From assembly GCA_964454975.1 (NCBI GenBank), contig CAYVVD010000019.1, positions 1 to 64,000 of the forward strand: a stretch of 64,000 bases of DNA, given 5' to 3'. Below, one piece after another: positions 34,647 to 42,929 of the stretch. Numbering within the stretch: the stretch's first letter is position 1; the number at the start of each line of letters is the position of its first letter. Source of the DNA: CAYVVD01 sp964454975 (GTDB taxonomy: Bacteria; Bacteroidota; Ignavibacteria; Kapaibacteriales; UBA2268). The notes under the pieces were generated by a model. It searched no databases, was not told where the DNA came from, and worked only from the letters and a program-made list of their open reading frames with translations. Made by a program: the position numbers and the translations under genes.

Positions 34647-36041
34647 TTATAAGCTGAAATAATTTTCCTGTTTAATAATAAAATTCTTTGGAAGATATTC
34701 TCCGCTGTGTTTATCAACATCATACTCGCATTTGTATTCATTCTTCTCAATTTTTTTAAGTGCTCCAACAAGGTAATCTATTTCTTCCTTGCTGTTGTAG
34801 ATACCGATACTTGCTCTAACAGCTCCGGGCTGCATTGATTTATCATTTACTAAAGCACTGATTATGAACGCCTTATATTCATCTTCCGGGACTTTTAGCA
34901 ATTCCTTAACATAGGGATGCGCACAAAAACATCCGTTCCTTAGTCCGATTCCATACTCATAGCAAAGAATTGAAGCCAGCTTTGCATCGTGAATACCTTT
35001 CAGATTGAAAGTAAGTACTCCAAGTCTGTTGGGTAAATTGTCAAAGTCGGGCGGAGCCAAAAATTCCAGAGTTCCTATTTCAGACATCTTGTTCCAAGCA
35101 TATTCAGTCAAGTCCATTTCATGGTTGGCAATGCTTTTCATTCCAACCTGTGTTAAGACTTTGATAGCAGCTGCCATAGCAATTGCACCGGGAACATTCG
35201 GGGAACCCGGCTCTTCTATGTCCGGGGCTTCTTTCCAGTAAACTTTGTCCTTTGTAACAACTTTTACAGTGCCACCGCCGACATGATCCGGCCTGCCGTT
35301 CGAGAAAAACTCACGTTTTCCGATTAATACTCCCGAGCCGTAAGGCGCATACATTTTATGCGCTGACATTACAAGGAAATCAATATAACTATCGGAATTA
35401 CCATTCCCGGACATATCAATTGTCCTGTGCGGAGCAAGCTGAGCCGCATCAACACAAATCATAGCGCCTGAATCATGCGCCCATTTCGCTAATCTGTGGT
35501 AATCATTTATGTAACCGGTAACATTAGAAGCGCCTGTAACTGATACAAGTTTTAATTTCCCTGCGTACTTATTAATTTTCTCCCTTGCATCATCCATATC
35601 AAGCGTTCCGTCAGGGTTTAGCTCGATATGGCTGCAAGGCATATTGTGACGCCACGGCAGGTCGTTAGAATGATGTTCCATGCGAGTTGTTAGCACTACT
35701 CCATCAGTACAATCCAACCGGCGCGCAAGTTTATTCAATGCCTCGGTAGTGTTCTTGACAAAAATGCAAATGTCTTTTTCTTTGTCAGCATTCACAAAAT
35801 CAAGTATTATTTCTCCTGATTCTTCATAAGCCCTTGTGGCTACGAGTGATTTTATCCCGGCTCCGCGATGAACACCCGAATACCAATCAATAAACTCGTT
35901 TACTTTGTCACGGACATATGTGAAAGAAGGTGTGCTTGCAGCATTGTCGAAGTAAACATATTGCCTCCGGCTGCCGTCGTACAGCTCAACTTCTTTATCT
36001 ATACCGGCTATGTGCTGCCGGATGTTATCTATGCTTATCAT
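34647..36041 (-). CDS. Class V aminotransferase (cysteine desulfurase-like)
   Basis: The start MISIDNIRQHIAG at 36041 follows an upstream in-frame ATG at 36071 that adds ten unconserved residues. The product is 464 residues, fold type I PLP. The Schiff-base Lys is in MSAHKMYAPYGSG; VYFDNAASTPSF, CVDAAQLAPHR and GGGTVKVV fit the family. LRNGCFCAHPYV places Cys residues where cysteine desulfurases carry the sulfur acceptor, but the context differs from SufS. Alanine from cysteine, or selenocysteine lyase activity, is possible. It is about 115 bases downstream of gcvH, beyond a terminator. Confidence 0.85.
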   Translation of the reverse strand: MISIDNIRQHIAGIDKEVELYDGSRRQYVYFDNAASTPSFTYVRDKVNEFIDWYSGVHRGAGIKSLVATRAYEESGEIILDFVNADKEKDICIFVKNTTEALNKLARRLDCTDGVVLTTRMEHHSNDLPWRHNMPCSHIELNPDGTLDMDDAREKINKYAGKLKLVSVTGASNVTGYINDYHRLAKWAHDSGAMICVDAAQLAPHRTIDMSGNGNSDSYIDFLVMSAHKMYAPYGSGVLIGKREFFSNGRPDHVGGGTVKVVTKDKVYWKEAPDIEEPGSPNVPGAIAMAAAIKVLTQVGMKSIANHEMDLTEYAWNKMSEIGTLEFLAPPDFDNLPNRLGVLTFNLKGIHDAKLASILCYEYGIGLRNGCFCAHPYVKELLKVPEDEYKAFIISALVNDKSMQPGAVRASIGIYNSKEEIDYLVGALKKIEKNEYKCEYDVDKHSGEYLPKNFIIKQENYFSL

Positions 36042-36106
36042 AATTATCAGCTGATTGTTAGCCCTGAACAAGCGAATAATATAAGAAAAATTGAATCAAG
36101 TATTAA

Positions 36107-36133
36107 TAAAAAAAGCGGGTTAGAACCCGCTTT
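36107..36133 (-). terminator. Intrinsic terminator downstream of gcvH
   Basis: AAAGCGGGTT and AACCCGCTTT form a perfect 10-bp stem with a two-base loop region (36112-36133), followed on the minus strand by a run of seven T. Confidence 0.85.
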
Positions 36134-36157
36134 AATTAACAATAATTCTATTTCTGC

Positions 36158-36538
36158 TTATTGGCCGATAAGCTCTTTGTATGCATTTACATCCATAAGT
36201 GAATCAACTTCTTCAGGATTGCTTAATTCAATTTTGAGAATCCAGCCATTATTGTATGGGTCACTGTTAACAACTTCGGGGGAGTCGTTAAGCCCCGAAT
36301 TAAACTCAATTATTTTACCGGAAACAGGAGCATAAATATCAGCAACTGTCTTGACTGCTTCGATTGTACCTATTGAATCACCTGCATTGAATTCTGCTTC
36401 TTCATCAGGAATATCAATATAAACAATATCGCCAAGTTCGCTTTGCGCATGGTCAGTTACACCAATTGTTCCGGTATTTCCTTCTACTTTAATCCACTCG
36501 TGGTCTTTTGTGTACCTCAGATTGTCCGGGAATGTCAT
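36158..36538 (-). CDS. gcvH: Glycine cleavage system H protein
   Basis: This 126-residue lipoyl carrier shuttles the aminomethyl group between GcvP, GcvT and Lpd. The lipoylation lysine sits in IGTIEAVKTVADIYAPVSG, and the surrounding ITDHAQSELGDIVYIDIPDE-type segment is standard. Length is normal. The other glycine cleavage genes are not in the window. It has its own promoter (36576-36606) and terminator, so it is probably monocistronic. Confidence 0.97.
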   Translation of the reverse strand: MTFPDNLRYTKDHEWIKVEGNTGTIGVTDHAQSELGDIVYIDIPDEEAEFNAGDSIGTIEAVKTVADIYAPVSGKIIEFNSGLNDSPEVVNSDPYNNGWILKIELSNPEEVDSLMDVNAYKELIGQ

Positions 36539-36575
36539 ATCAGTCTCCGAAAATAATTTACTAATTATCAGGATT

Positions 36576-36606
36576 CAAAGATAAATCAAATACTAAAAAT
36601 TAACAA
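36576..36606 (-). promoter_or_regulatory. Promoter of gcvH
   Basis: On the minus strand TTG (complement of 36604-36606), a 20-bp spacer and TATCTTTG (36576-36583) fit the Bacteroidetes pattern TTG-N17-23-TAnnTTTG. Confidence 0.6.
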
Positions 36607-36615
36607 TTAACATTC

Positions 36616-36634
36616 TATCATTTGTTAAATGATA
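36616..36634. promoter_or_regulatory. Inverted repeat upstream of the gcvH promoter
   Basis: TATCATTT-GTT-AAATGATA is a perfect 8-bp inverted repeat with a 3-bp spacer, ten bases upstream of the -33 element of gcvH and downstream of the glutathione peroxidase gene. It may be an operator or a weak terminator without a U-tract. Confidence 0.35.
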
Positions 36635-36680
36635 ATTAGAATTAAGAGTTTGGTAATATATCTCCTTTTCAATTCTTAAT

Positions 36681-37259
36681 TCAAAGCGCCAGTTCCTTTT
36701 CAATCCTCGGAGCTATTGACATTGGCTCTTTCTGTGGTGCGTATCTTTCCACAACCTGACCTTTTTTGTTAATCAGGAATTTTGTGAAATTCCATTTAAT
36801 GTCGTCGGTGATAAATCCTTCAGCATTTTCCTTAAGGAACTTATAAACAGGATGTGTGTGTTCGCCATTTACCTCAACTTTGGCATACATTGGGAAGCTA
36901 ACATTAAAGTTGGTATTGCAAAAATCGAGTATTTCTTCTTCTGTGCCGGGTTCCTGGCCTCCGAACTGGTTGCATGGGAATCCAAGGATTTCGAATCCCT
37001 GTCCATTGTACTTTTCATAAAGTTCCTGCAATCCGGCATATTGCTTTGTGAAACCGCATTTACTTGCGACATTTACAATCAATAGAACCTTGCCTTCATA
37101 ATCGCCAAGTGAATGTTCCGTACTATCAATTTTCAACGCTGAATAATCATAAAGTGTCTTGTTCATATCCTTTTCCTTACTATCAGAAGCAATCGAAAAA
37201 AAAGTAATGCCTGCAAACGCAAACAAAGTGATAAGTGAAATAATGATTGATTTTTTCAT
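36681..37259 (-). CDS. Exported glutathione/thiol peroxidase (GPx family)
   Basis: This 192-residue protein has an N-terminal hydrophobic segment (SIIISLITLFAFAGITFF), so it is probably periplasmic or membrane-tethered. The GPx fold is clear: NVASKCGFTKQYAGLQELYE with a Cys at the peroxidatic position (Cys, not selenocysteine), FPCNQFGGQEPGTEEEI, and KWNFTKFLIN with the catalytic Trp and Asn. Bacterial Cys-GPx enzymes usually reduce peroxides with thioredoxin. It lies upstream of gcvH on the same strand but about 140 bp away. Confidence 0.93.
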   Translation of the reverse strand: MKKSIIISLITLFAFAGITFFSIASDSKEKDMNKTLYDYSALKIDSTEHSLGDYEGKVLLIVNVASKCGFTKQYAGLQELYEKYNGQGFEILGFPCNQFGGQEPGTEEEILDFCNTNFNVSFPMYAKVEVNGEHTHPVYKFLKENAEGFITDDIKWNFTKFLINKKGQVVERYAPQKEPMSIAPRIEKELAL

Positions 37260-37333
37260 CTTTCATCCTTTAATAAATGATACAGGTGTTTAGATAAAAA
37301 TAGGCACTAAATATTGTATCCAATGGTATTTCA

Positions 37334-37702
37334 TTAAGGACAGAATAATACCTCTAAATTATTATTAATAAATTCGTATCCCAAATGACGGAACAACTGC
37401 ACGCCTCTTTTTTGTTGCTCTTTTGTATAATAGAATGTTTCAAATTCAAAACTTCCGTTGTAAACTATGTTTAAATTGGTATTGCCGAAAGTTCCGGAAG
37501 TTTTCAATATATAAGTCGTTTTTTGTGCGCTCCGGTCTTTGTATTCGTAGTTCATCGTGATACTCCAGAAGTATTTGGTGTGGCTGAAGTTTTTGTAATC
37601 CGGATTTATACTAACAATACCACCGACATTGACTGATTCAGCATAAAAAGGAGAGAATGATTCAACGGCATATGCCTGTCGAAAAGTAATTCTAAAGACA
37701 AT
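37334..37702 (-). pseudogene. Start-less reading frame, possible remnant of an exported protein gene
   Basis: The open frame runs from a stop at 37703-37705 to the stop at 37334, 122 codons, with no ATG, GTG or TTG before an ATG at 37555 (73-residue product). The upstream part reads FRITFRQAYAVESFSPFYAE, like the end of a signal peptide. The remainder is beta-rich and aromatic (TKYFWSITMNYEY, LNIVYNGSFEFETFYY, ending FINNNLEVLFCP). A run of eight T just upstream could hide a frameshift, because another frame there encodes IAAIIFFLN. I read it as a 5'-damaged gene; a short real ORF from 37555 is the alternative. It lies between fliO and the peroxidase. Confidence 0.4.
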
Positions 37703-37734
37703 TTAGAAAAAAAATAATTGCTGCAATAGGTTAA

Positions 37735-38115
37735 CTACACGGCCTTGCGGTTGAATGCAGATTTGATGAAAGAGCTAAATGACAAGGATTCTTCATTGAA
37801 ATCTCCCTTGCGTATTTTCAGAGCTTCCTTAACTTTAGAAGCTTCTTTATCATCGTTAAGTGCTTTAGTAAGGTCAGCAATTGGAGTGATACCCTTTTCC
37901 GAAACCCCTACAAGGAGTTTTTTACTGCCGGCTTTTATTACAAACAGGTGATGTTTAGGCATAAGTGAGATCTTTGAAATGACATTAATTTCTACCTGGT
38001 TGGAGGAGGATTTTATATTATTTGCATACTTGCGTACAAGGTACAACAGCACGCCGATAATCAGAACCGACACAACAAGCGTGACGAAAGCTTCTGTCAT
38101 TGACGATTCGCCCAT
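37735..38115 (-). CDS. fliO: Flagellar biosynthesis protein FliO
   Basis: The start is the ATG at 38115, two bases after the fliN stop, with AGGAG upstream. The 126-residue protein has one N-terminal transmembrane helix (TEAFVTLVVSVLIIGVLLYLV) and a cytoplasmic FliO domain (VISKISLMPKHHLFVIKAGSKKLLVGV, then ITPIADL). FliO assists assembly of the FliPQR export gate. The usual downstream partner fliP does not follow here; the next frame is degraded. Confidence 0.88.
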   Translation of the reverse strand: MGESSMTEAFVTLVVSVLIIGVLLYLVRKYANNIKSSSNQVEINVISKISLMPKHHLFVIKAGSKKLLVGVSEKGITPIADLTKALNDDKEASKVKEALKIRKGDFNEESLSFSSFIKSAFNRKAV

Positions 38116-38116
38116 A

Positions 38117-38563
38117 TTATCTCCTGAGCCCCTTTGCACGTTCAGCAGGGTCAACAAGCGTTGTGATGCGGATACCGAAGTGTTTATCGATAACTACCAC
38201 TTCACCCTCCGCAACTTTTTTTCCGTTAATAAGCACATCCACTGGTTCGCTAACAAGCTTATCAAATTCAATTACGGAACCTCGCCCGAGGCGTAGAATG
38301 TCCCTTATGAGCATGTTTGTCCTGCCGAGTTCAATAGAAACAGGGAGCTGAAGGTCATAAAGCAATTCGAGCTTTGGATCAAGTGGAGAATAGATCGTTC
38401 CCTCGCCTTCTTCCTCGTTGCCCATGTCTTCTAATTCAGGGAACTCAGGCTCATCGAGGGACGCACCTTCTTCTTCTTTGGATTCTTCACCCTCTTCAGG
38501 TTCTTCACCTTCAAGGTCGCCACCCTGTACCAGAGCGTCTATTTCTTCCTGGCTCATAGCCAT
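38117..38563 (-). CDS. fliN: Flagellar motor switch protein FliN (FliY-like)
   Basis: The start MAMSQEEIDALVQGG at 38563 overlaps the fliM end (TGATATG) after a GAGGAGGAA ribosome site. The 148-residue product has a short EIDALV motif, a very acidic linker of about 45 residues (E-rich), then the SpoA domain (ELLYDLQLPVSIELGRTNM, RLGRGSVIEFDKLVSEPVDV, the LINGKKVAEGEVVVID block). FliN forms the C-ring base. The N-terminal EIDAL motif resembles the CheY-binding peptide of FliM/FliY. Confidence 0.94.
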   Translation of the reverse strand: MAMSQEEIDALVQGGDLEGEEPEEGEESKEEEGASLDEPEFPELEDMGNEEEGEGTIYSPLDPKLELLYDLQLPVSIELGRTNMLIRDILRLGRGSVIEFDKLVSEPVDVLINGKKVAEGEVVVIDKHFGIRITTLVDPAERAKGLRR

Positions 38564-38564
38564 A

Positions 38565-39599
38565 TCAAAGTTCCTCCTCTTTGAAAGAGATATCCTGGTC
38601 AACTAAGTCATCTTCACTAAGTTTCCGGGTAACGCGGACTGCTTTCTTGCCTTCAACAATACCCGGCCTCCCTGCAAACTTCCTGCTGCCGGAGATAATT
38701 AATTCAATTTCTTCATTTACCCGCTTGTTGAGTTTTATAACATCCCCTTCTTTCAGGTTCATAATATCGCTTACAACAAGTGTTGTTTTGCCAAGCTCAG
38801 CGCGTACCGGAAGGTATGTCCTGGCAATCTGCTGATTGAGCAGCATCATATTTTCCTGTTGTCTCTTGGAGTTGGGATGAAGGCTCGCTGTCGTTATCTG
38901 CTGCCTGTTCAGCCTTGCAAGCACTTCCTCAAGGGCAAATGTTGGAAAACACAGGTTCATCAGGTAAGTCTGCACACCAATGTTAACATCGAACGAAACA
39001 ACAACCACGATTTCCGAAGAAGGGGCGATTTGAACAAAATCCGCTTCCATTTCGAGTCTTGAATAGCGAAAGTCAAGTTCGGCAATTGAGCGCCATGCGT
39101 TCTTCAAATCGGAAAGCGCATGCTCGATAATATTTCTAATAACAGCCTGCTCAATTGGCGTAATAGATCTAGTTTTTGGTTGGGATTCCTGTATGCCGCC
39201 AAGCAGACGCTCAAGCACCGAAAGTGCCAGTTGCGGGCTGATTTCAAAAATACCGCTGCCGTCTGTTCCTTCGATGTCAAATACATAGAGACAACTTGGA
39301 TTTGATACAGACAGAATGAACTCTGAATAAAAGAGTTGGTCAACCGATGTTACAGAAATTGAAACAATGGTCTGCAACTTGGAAACGAGGTAATAGCCAA
39401 AAACTTCGGCAAAACTCTCGTGGACTGTCTGCAGAGTGCGGACCTGGTTCTTTGAAATCCTGTTGGGGCGACGGAAATCATAGTTGGTAATATCACCTTT
39501 GGCAAGCTTTCCACTGAGGATATCATCAACATCAACCCTGCCGCTGGTCATTTCTGACAGAAGGTTGTCAATTTCGCTTTGTGATAATACATCTGCCAT
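38565..39599 (-). CDS. fliM: Flagellar motor switch protein FliM
   Basis: This 344-residue C-ring protein starts MADVLSQSEIDNLLSEM, containing the LSQSEIDNLL peptide that binds CheY-P. The CheC-like middle domain (YDFRRPNRISKNQVRTLQTVHE near residue 38, RLLGG) and the C-terminal SpoA domain (LPVRAELGKTTLVVSDIMNL, GDVIKLNKRVNEEIEL) are complete. It starts two bases after the fliL stop and overlaps the fliN start region. Chemotactic control of rotation is implied by the N-terminal peptide. Confidence 0.96.
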   Translation of the reverse strand: MADVLSQSEIDNLLSEMTSGRVDVDDILSGKLAKGDITNYDFRRPNRISKNQVRTLQTVHESFAEVFGYYLVSKLQTIVSISVTSVDQLFYSEFILSVSNPSCLYVFDIEGTDGSGIFEISPQLALSVLERLLGGIQESQPKTRSITPIEQAVIRNIIEHALSDLKNAWRSIAELDFRYSRLEMEADFVQIAPSSEIVVVVSFDVNIGVQTYLMNLCFPTFALEEVLARLNRQQITTASLHPNSKRQQENMMLLNQQIARTYLPVRAELGKTTLVVSDIMNLKEGDVIKLNKRVNEEIELIISGSRKFAGRPGIVEGKKAVRVTRKLSEDDLVDQDISFKEEEL

Positions 39600-39601
39600 A
39601 A

Positions 39602-40177
39602 TTATTGAATCAGGAATTCCTTAACAATTACTTCTCTCAGGAATATCTTCTGGTCTTTAAATACCGGCCTGAGTTCTTTGAGAAAGTGTTCTGCAAGAAG
39701 AACCCGCTCATTGTGAAGCTCCGGAACTGTTTTAGAGCCGAGAGTCTGAGTCACAACCCCTCGTATCCTTGCCATGATTTTTTGCATCAAAGGCCCATCT
39801 TCTTTGAGCTTTTCCATTGGGTAATCTTCTGTAACCCTGTATTCGAGCCCAAGATCGACAATAGCAAGATACTCGGCAGCATCTTTGGGATTGGTCATAA
39901 TTCTGCCGGTTTCAAAGTACTTTACTGATTCTTCATCAAGGAAGAAATCAGATTCTTCGTCCTCGCTGAAATCAAAATCATCCTTCTTCTGCTCTTGTTT
40001 TGCTTTATCCATATTTTCATCTTCGGGGGAAGATGGAAATAGGAACTTAATCACAAGAACAACAATGATAATATTTACGATAATAACACCTGCGCCTATG
40101 CCAATCATCATGGGCATTGGCATTCCGCCGGATTTTTTTGCCGGTTTTTCCGGTGCTTGTTTTTGCTCATCTGCCAT
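39602..40177 (-). CDS. fliL: Flagellar basal-body-associated protein FliL
   Basis: The start MADEQKQAPEKPAKK at 40177 is preferred; an ATG nine codons upstream adds an unlikely MLIGFQDLA. The 191-residue protein has a basic cytoplasmic tail and a transmembrane helix (PMMIGIGAGVIIVNIIIVVLVI, shortened here). An acidic linker leads to the periplasmic FliL domain ending VPELHNERVLLAEHFLKELR, followed by a VKEFLIQ tail. FliL stabilises the stator at the motor. It heads the fliLMNO operon. Confidence 0.9.
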   Translation of the reverse strand: MADEQKQAPEKPAKKSGGMPMPMMIGIGAGVIIVNIIIVVLVIKFLFPSSPEDENMDKAKQEQKKDDFDFSEDEESDFFLDEESVKYFETGRIMTNPKDAAEYLAIVDLGLEYRVTEDYPMEKLKEDGPLMQKIMARIRGVVTQTLGSKTVPELHNERVLLAEHFLKELRPVFKDQKIFLREVIVKEFLIQ

Positions 40178-40476
40178 AGCAAGGTCCTGAAATCCAATTA
40201 ACAAACAGATCTATTTACAGATTTTATCGGTTAAAATCAATTATTATTGAATTTAACAGCCCTTATTTGAGGTTTTTGCCCCAAACCCGTTTATGGAATC
40301 GAAAAGTAACACTAAAAAATAATGCCAAAATTTTTAATTGTTCGATTTTTAATTTTTAAATGATGGGCAGAGATTATATTGAATGAACAGGTCCTGTAAG
40401 CCATTGATATTTATACTCTTGCATTAATCAGGATATAAAATGGCAGGATCCATTGATTAAATATATAACAACGAAT
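40178..40476. other. Gene-free region upstream of fliL
   Basis: About 300 bp, AT-rich, without a convincing gene. On the minus strand ACCGATAA at 40224-40231 resembles the -10 of flagellar sigma-28 promoters, but no TAAA lies at the required distance. A flagellar operon promoter is expected here and not identified. Confidence 0.6.
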
Positions 40477-40521
40477 GAAAAAAAGCCGCAACTGAAATTG
40501 ATTAATTTGCTCAAGGCGGCT
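40477..40521 (-). terminator. Intrinsic terminator downstream of ugd
   Basis: On the minus strand AGCCGC and GCGGCT (40484-40489 and 40516-40521) enclose an inner AAATT/AATTT stem; a run of seven T follows. It lies 24 bases after the ugd stop. Confidence 0.75.
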
Positions 40522-40544
40522 AATATTATTCAAAATTTCTGGAT

Positions 40545-41891
40545 TTAGTCCTGAAGGGAATTGATAAATTTACGCCCTATACCGTAATGCTCAAATCCAA
40601 ACTCAAGCATATCTTTAGGGTCGTATAAATTCCTCCCGTCAAAAATCAAGGGGGATTTCATTGCCTGTGATAAGCGCATGAAGTCCGGCTTACGGAAAAC
40701 ATTCCATTCAGTAGCCAGAATCAATGCATCAGCGCCTTCAGCGGCCTTGTACATTTCCTTGGCATACTCTATTTTATCGTTGTACCGCAATCTTGTATTT
40801 TCAATTGCTTCCTGGTCAAACGCGATTATTGATGCTTTTTTCTCAAGTAGAAAATCAATTAATTTAAAGGCTGGAGCTTCGCGGGTGTCATCGGTGTTTG
40901 GTTTAAAAGACAGCCCCCAGATAGCAAATCGTTTCCCCTCAAGTTTGCCATCGAATCGCTTTGAAATCCTATCGCAAAAACGATTAATTTGCTGGTCGTT
41001 TACATCTTTTGCAGCCTTAATTATTTTCAGAGGTGTATCGAAATTTTCAGCAGAATGAATTAATGCACGTACATCCTTTGGGAAGCAAGAACCACCGTAC
41101 CCGATACCTGCAAATAAAAACCGCTTGCCTATCCTGGAGTCAGAGCCAATGCCAAGCCTGATTTTCTCTATATCAGCTCCAACTTTCTCGCAATAAGCAG
41201 ACAGGTCGTTCATAAATGAAATTTTTGTGGCGAGAAATGAATTTGCTGCATATTTTGTCACTTCAGCGCTTTTTTCATCCATTATATAAATCGGGTTGCC
41301 GCTCCTCAGGAAAGGTTCGTAGAGGTCCTTCATTGTTTCACCGACATACTTGCTGGAGGTGCCGATTACCACCCGTTCCGGTTTCATTGCGTCTTCAACT
41401 GCAAAACCTTCTCTCAGGAACTCAGGGTTGCTGCATACATCAATATAATTTTCGGGAAGTACTTCATCAATTATGGCTCTGACCTTCTCTGCAGTTCCAA
41501 CAGGAACTGTGCTTTTATTTACCATTATTATCCTGCCGGTGATATTTTTCTCATGGACAATTACAGCAATGTCCTCTGCGACTTTTAAAACATGTTGCAG
41601 ATCGGCAGAACCATCCTCATTCGGAGGAGTAGGAAGACAAAGAAATATGATAGAACATTTCTCTACTGCGTCTTCAAGCCTTATTGAGAAGTGGAGCCTG
41701 CCCTCTTTGATGTTTCTTTTTAAGAGGTGGTCGAGCCCGGGTTCGAATATTGGGCAGTCGCCCCGGTTAAGCATTTCAATTTTGTTCTCGTCAATGTCAA
41801 TACAGTAAACATTGTTTCCTGTTGCTGCAAAACTTGTCCCTGATACTAACCCTACGTATCCTGTTCCTACTACACCGATGTTATACGACAT
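40545..41891 (-). CDS. ugd: UDP-glucose 6-dehydrogenase
   Basis: This 448-residue enzyme oxidises UDP-glucose to UDP-glucuronate for surface polysaccharides. The NAD motif is GTGYVGLVSG at residues 8-17. Conserved blocks are FLCLPTP, VNKSTVPVGTAEKVR, NPEFLREGFAVEDAMKPERV and GIGYGGSCFPKDVRAL, the last with the catalytic Cys. The C-terminal GLSFKPNTDDTREAPA block completes the three-domain fold. Length is normal. It follows the small membrane protein gene of the envelope operon by about 60 bp and may or may not be co-transcribed. No glycosyltransferase genes adjoin. Confidence 0.96.
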   Translation of the reverse strand: MSYNIGVVGTGYVGLVSGTSFAATGNNVYCIDIDENKIEMLNRGDCPIFEPGLDHLLKRNIKEGRLHFSIRLEDAVEKCSIIFLCLPTPPNEDGSADLQHVLKVAEDIAVIVHEKNITGRIIMVNKSTVPVGTAEKVRAIIDEVLPENYIDVCSNPEFLREGFAVEDAMKPERVVIGTSSKYVGETMKDLYEPFLRSGNPIYIMDEKSAEVTKYAANSFLATKISFMNDLSAYCEKVGADIEKIRLGIGSDSRIGKRFLFAGIGYGGSCFPKDVRALIHSAENFDTPLKIIKAAKDVNDQQINRFCDRISKRFDGKLEGKRFAIWGLSFKPNTDDTREAPAFKLIDFLLEKKASIIAFDQEAIENTRLRYNDKIEYAKEMYKAAEGADALILATEWNVFRKPDFMRLSQAMKSPLIFDGRNLYDPKDMLEFGFEHYGIGRKFINSLQD

Positions 41892-41953
41892 GGCCTGCTT
41901 TTATCCTGAGTACCGTTTTACAAAGAGACAAAATTAACAATGTAGGGGATTAC

Positions 41954-42127
41954 CTACAAATGAAATACACTGAAGAAGAGAACAATGGCAACTAATATAA
42001 GTAAAATAAGAAGTGCAAATTTCAGGAGGTTTTTTATTAGTGAGATAATAATTATAATGAGCAGAATTAAAAGAATAATCTTTATATAAAGCGGTAATCC
42101 CTCAATAAAAATTATCAACTCTTCCAT
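41954..42127 (-). CDS. 57-residue membrane protein, unknown function
   Basis: The frame begins one base after the stop of the TonB-like gene (TAA-G-ATG) and reads MEELIIFIEGLPLYIKIILL and so on to VFHL. It has two very hydrophobic segments separated by a short SLIKNLLKF turn, so it is probably a two-helix inner-membrane hairpin. I recognise no family. The tight junction with the TonB-like gene argues that it is translated and functionally tied to that operon. Short hydrophobic frames can be spurious in AT-rich DNA, but the position and the intact ATG-to-TAG frame support it. Confidence 0.6.
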   Translation of the reverse strand: MEELIIFIEGLPLYIKIILLILLIIIIISLIKNLLKFALLILLILVAIVLFFSVFHL

Positions 42128-42128
42128 C

Positions 42129-42911
42129 TTACCTGAGCATGAAAGTCATGGGAATGATACCAACCATAACAACATCGGATTCCAGTTTATTGAAGCGCCA
42201 TTTTTTTAGTGCATTAATTGCCGCTGCTTCAAGTTCAGGGTCTGCTTTCTGTAGTGGGATAATTTTCCGTACGGTACCATCAGGCATTACTTCGAAACGA
42301 AGCTTTATCTGAGCTGCTGTGTTCACACCACGTGGGAATTTCGGCAGATGCTTCGAGACAACAATCCTGTTTCCACCGCCTCCCCACTCGATATCGCCAA
42401 AGCCATAACCTTCACCTCTGCCAAAGCTATCTGAGCCAAGGCCCTGCCCAAGTGGGTCGCCAACGGGATCGCCTATGTTCCTCGAGTCTGTGCCTCCCTT
42501 TGCAGCAGCTGAGTTGTCCTCGGATGCAAGCTTATCAACAGGTGTGTAATTTGAAGCAAATTCGTAATCAGACTGTTTCCTGGATTTATCTTTAGCTGCA
42601 TCAGATTTCAACCTGCTGTCCTCGAGGTTCGAGCTTGGCTTTTCACCTTTGTGCTTTGCACCTTCTTCAGTTAGATTACCCTTGCTCATACCGGTTCCGT
42701 CACCTAAACCAAAATTAAGTATTTCGAGTGGTACAGTATTAACCTGAAGGCTTCGGGGCGTAGCTACATCAACACTGAAAAACGAACTGATGAAAAGGAA
42801 CAGGCAAAAAAGAGCAATAGATGTTCCCCAGCCTTTTGCCGTGTTCTTATCCCACGGCAGGTTCAGGTTGAAGCTGTTAGTTTCTTCATGCCTTGTTGAT
42901 TTGTAAATCAT
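42129..42911 (-). CDS. TonB-like energy transducer
   Basis: The product is about 260 residues from the ATG at 42911 (a GTG at 42920 is an alternative). One transmembrane anchor (GTSIALFCLFLFISSFF) follows a short cytoplasmic tail. The periplasmic linker is Gly/Asp/Ser/Lys-rich, without the Pro-rich spacer of classical TonB. The C-terminal 80 residues form a TonB domain (FPRGVNTAAQIKLRFEVMPDG, then AAAINALKKWRFNKL). It should transmit inner-membrane energy to an outer-membrane partner. It lies between the SPOR protein and the 57-residue membrane protein, two genes from a plugless barrel. No ExbB/ExbD is in the window. Confidence 0.85.
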   Translation of the reverse strand: MIYKSTRHEETNSFNLNLPWDKNTAKGWGTSIALFCLFLFISSFFSVDVATPRSLQVNTVPLEILNFGLGDGTGMSKGNLTEEGAKHKGEKPSSNLEDSRLKSDAAKDKSRKQSDYEFASNYTPVDKLASEDNSAAAKGGTDSRNIGDPVGDPLGQGLGSDSFGRGEGYGFGDIEWGGGGNRIVVSKHLPKFPRGVNTAAQIKLRFEVMPDGTVRKIIPLQKADPELEAAAINALKKWRFNKLESDVVMVGIIPMTFMLR

Positions 42912-42929
42912 GTCCCCCACATGAAGTGT

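Noticed and set aside
40224..40231. Sigma-28 (FliA)-like -10 box ACCGATAA upstream of fliL on the minus strand
   Set aside because: No TAAA lies 15 bp upstream; the nearest is 20 bp away. It is too far to call a promoter.
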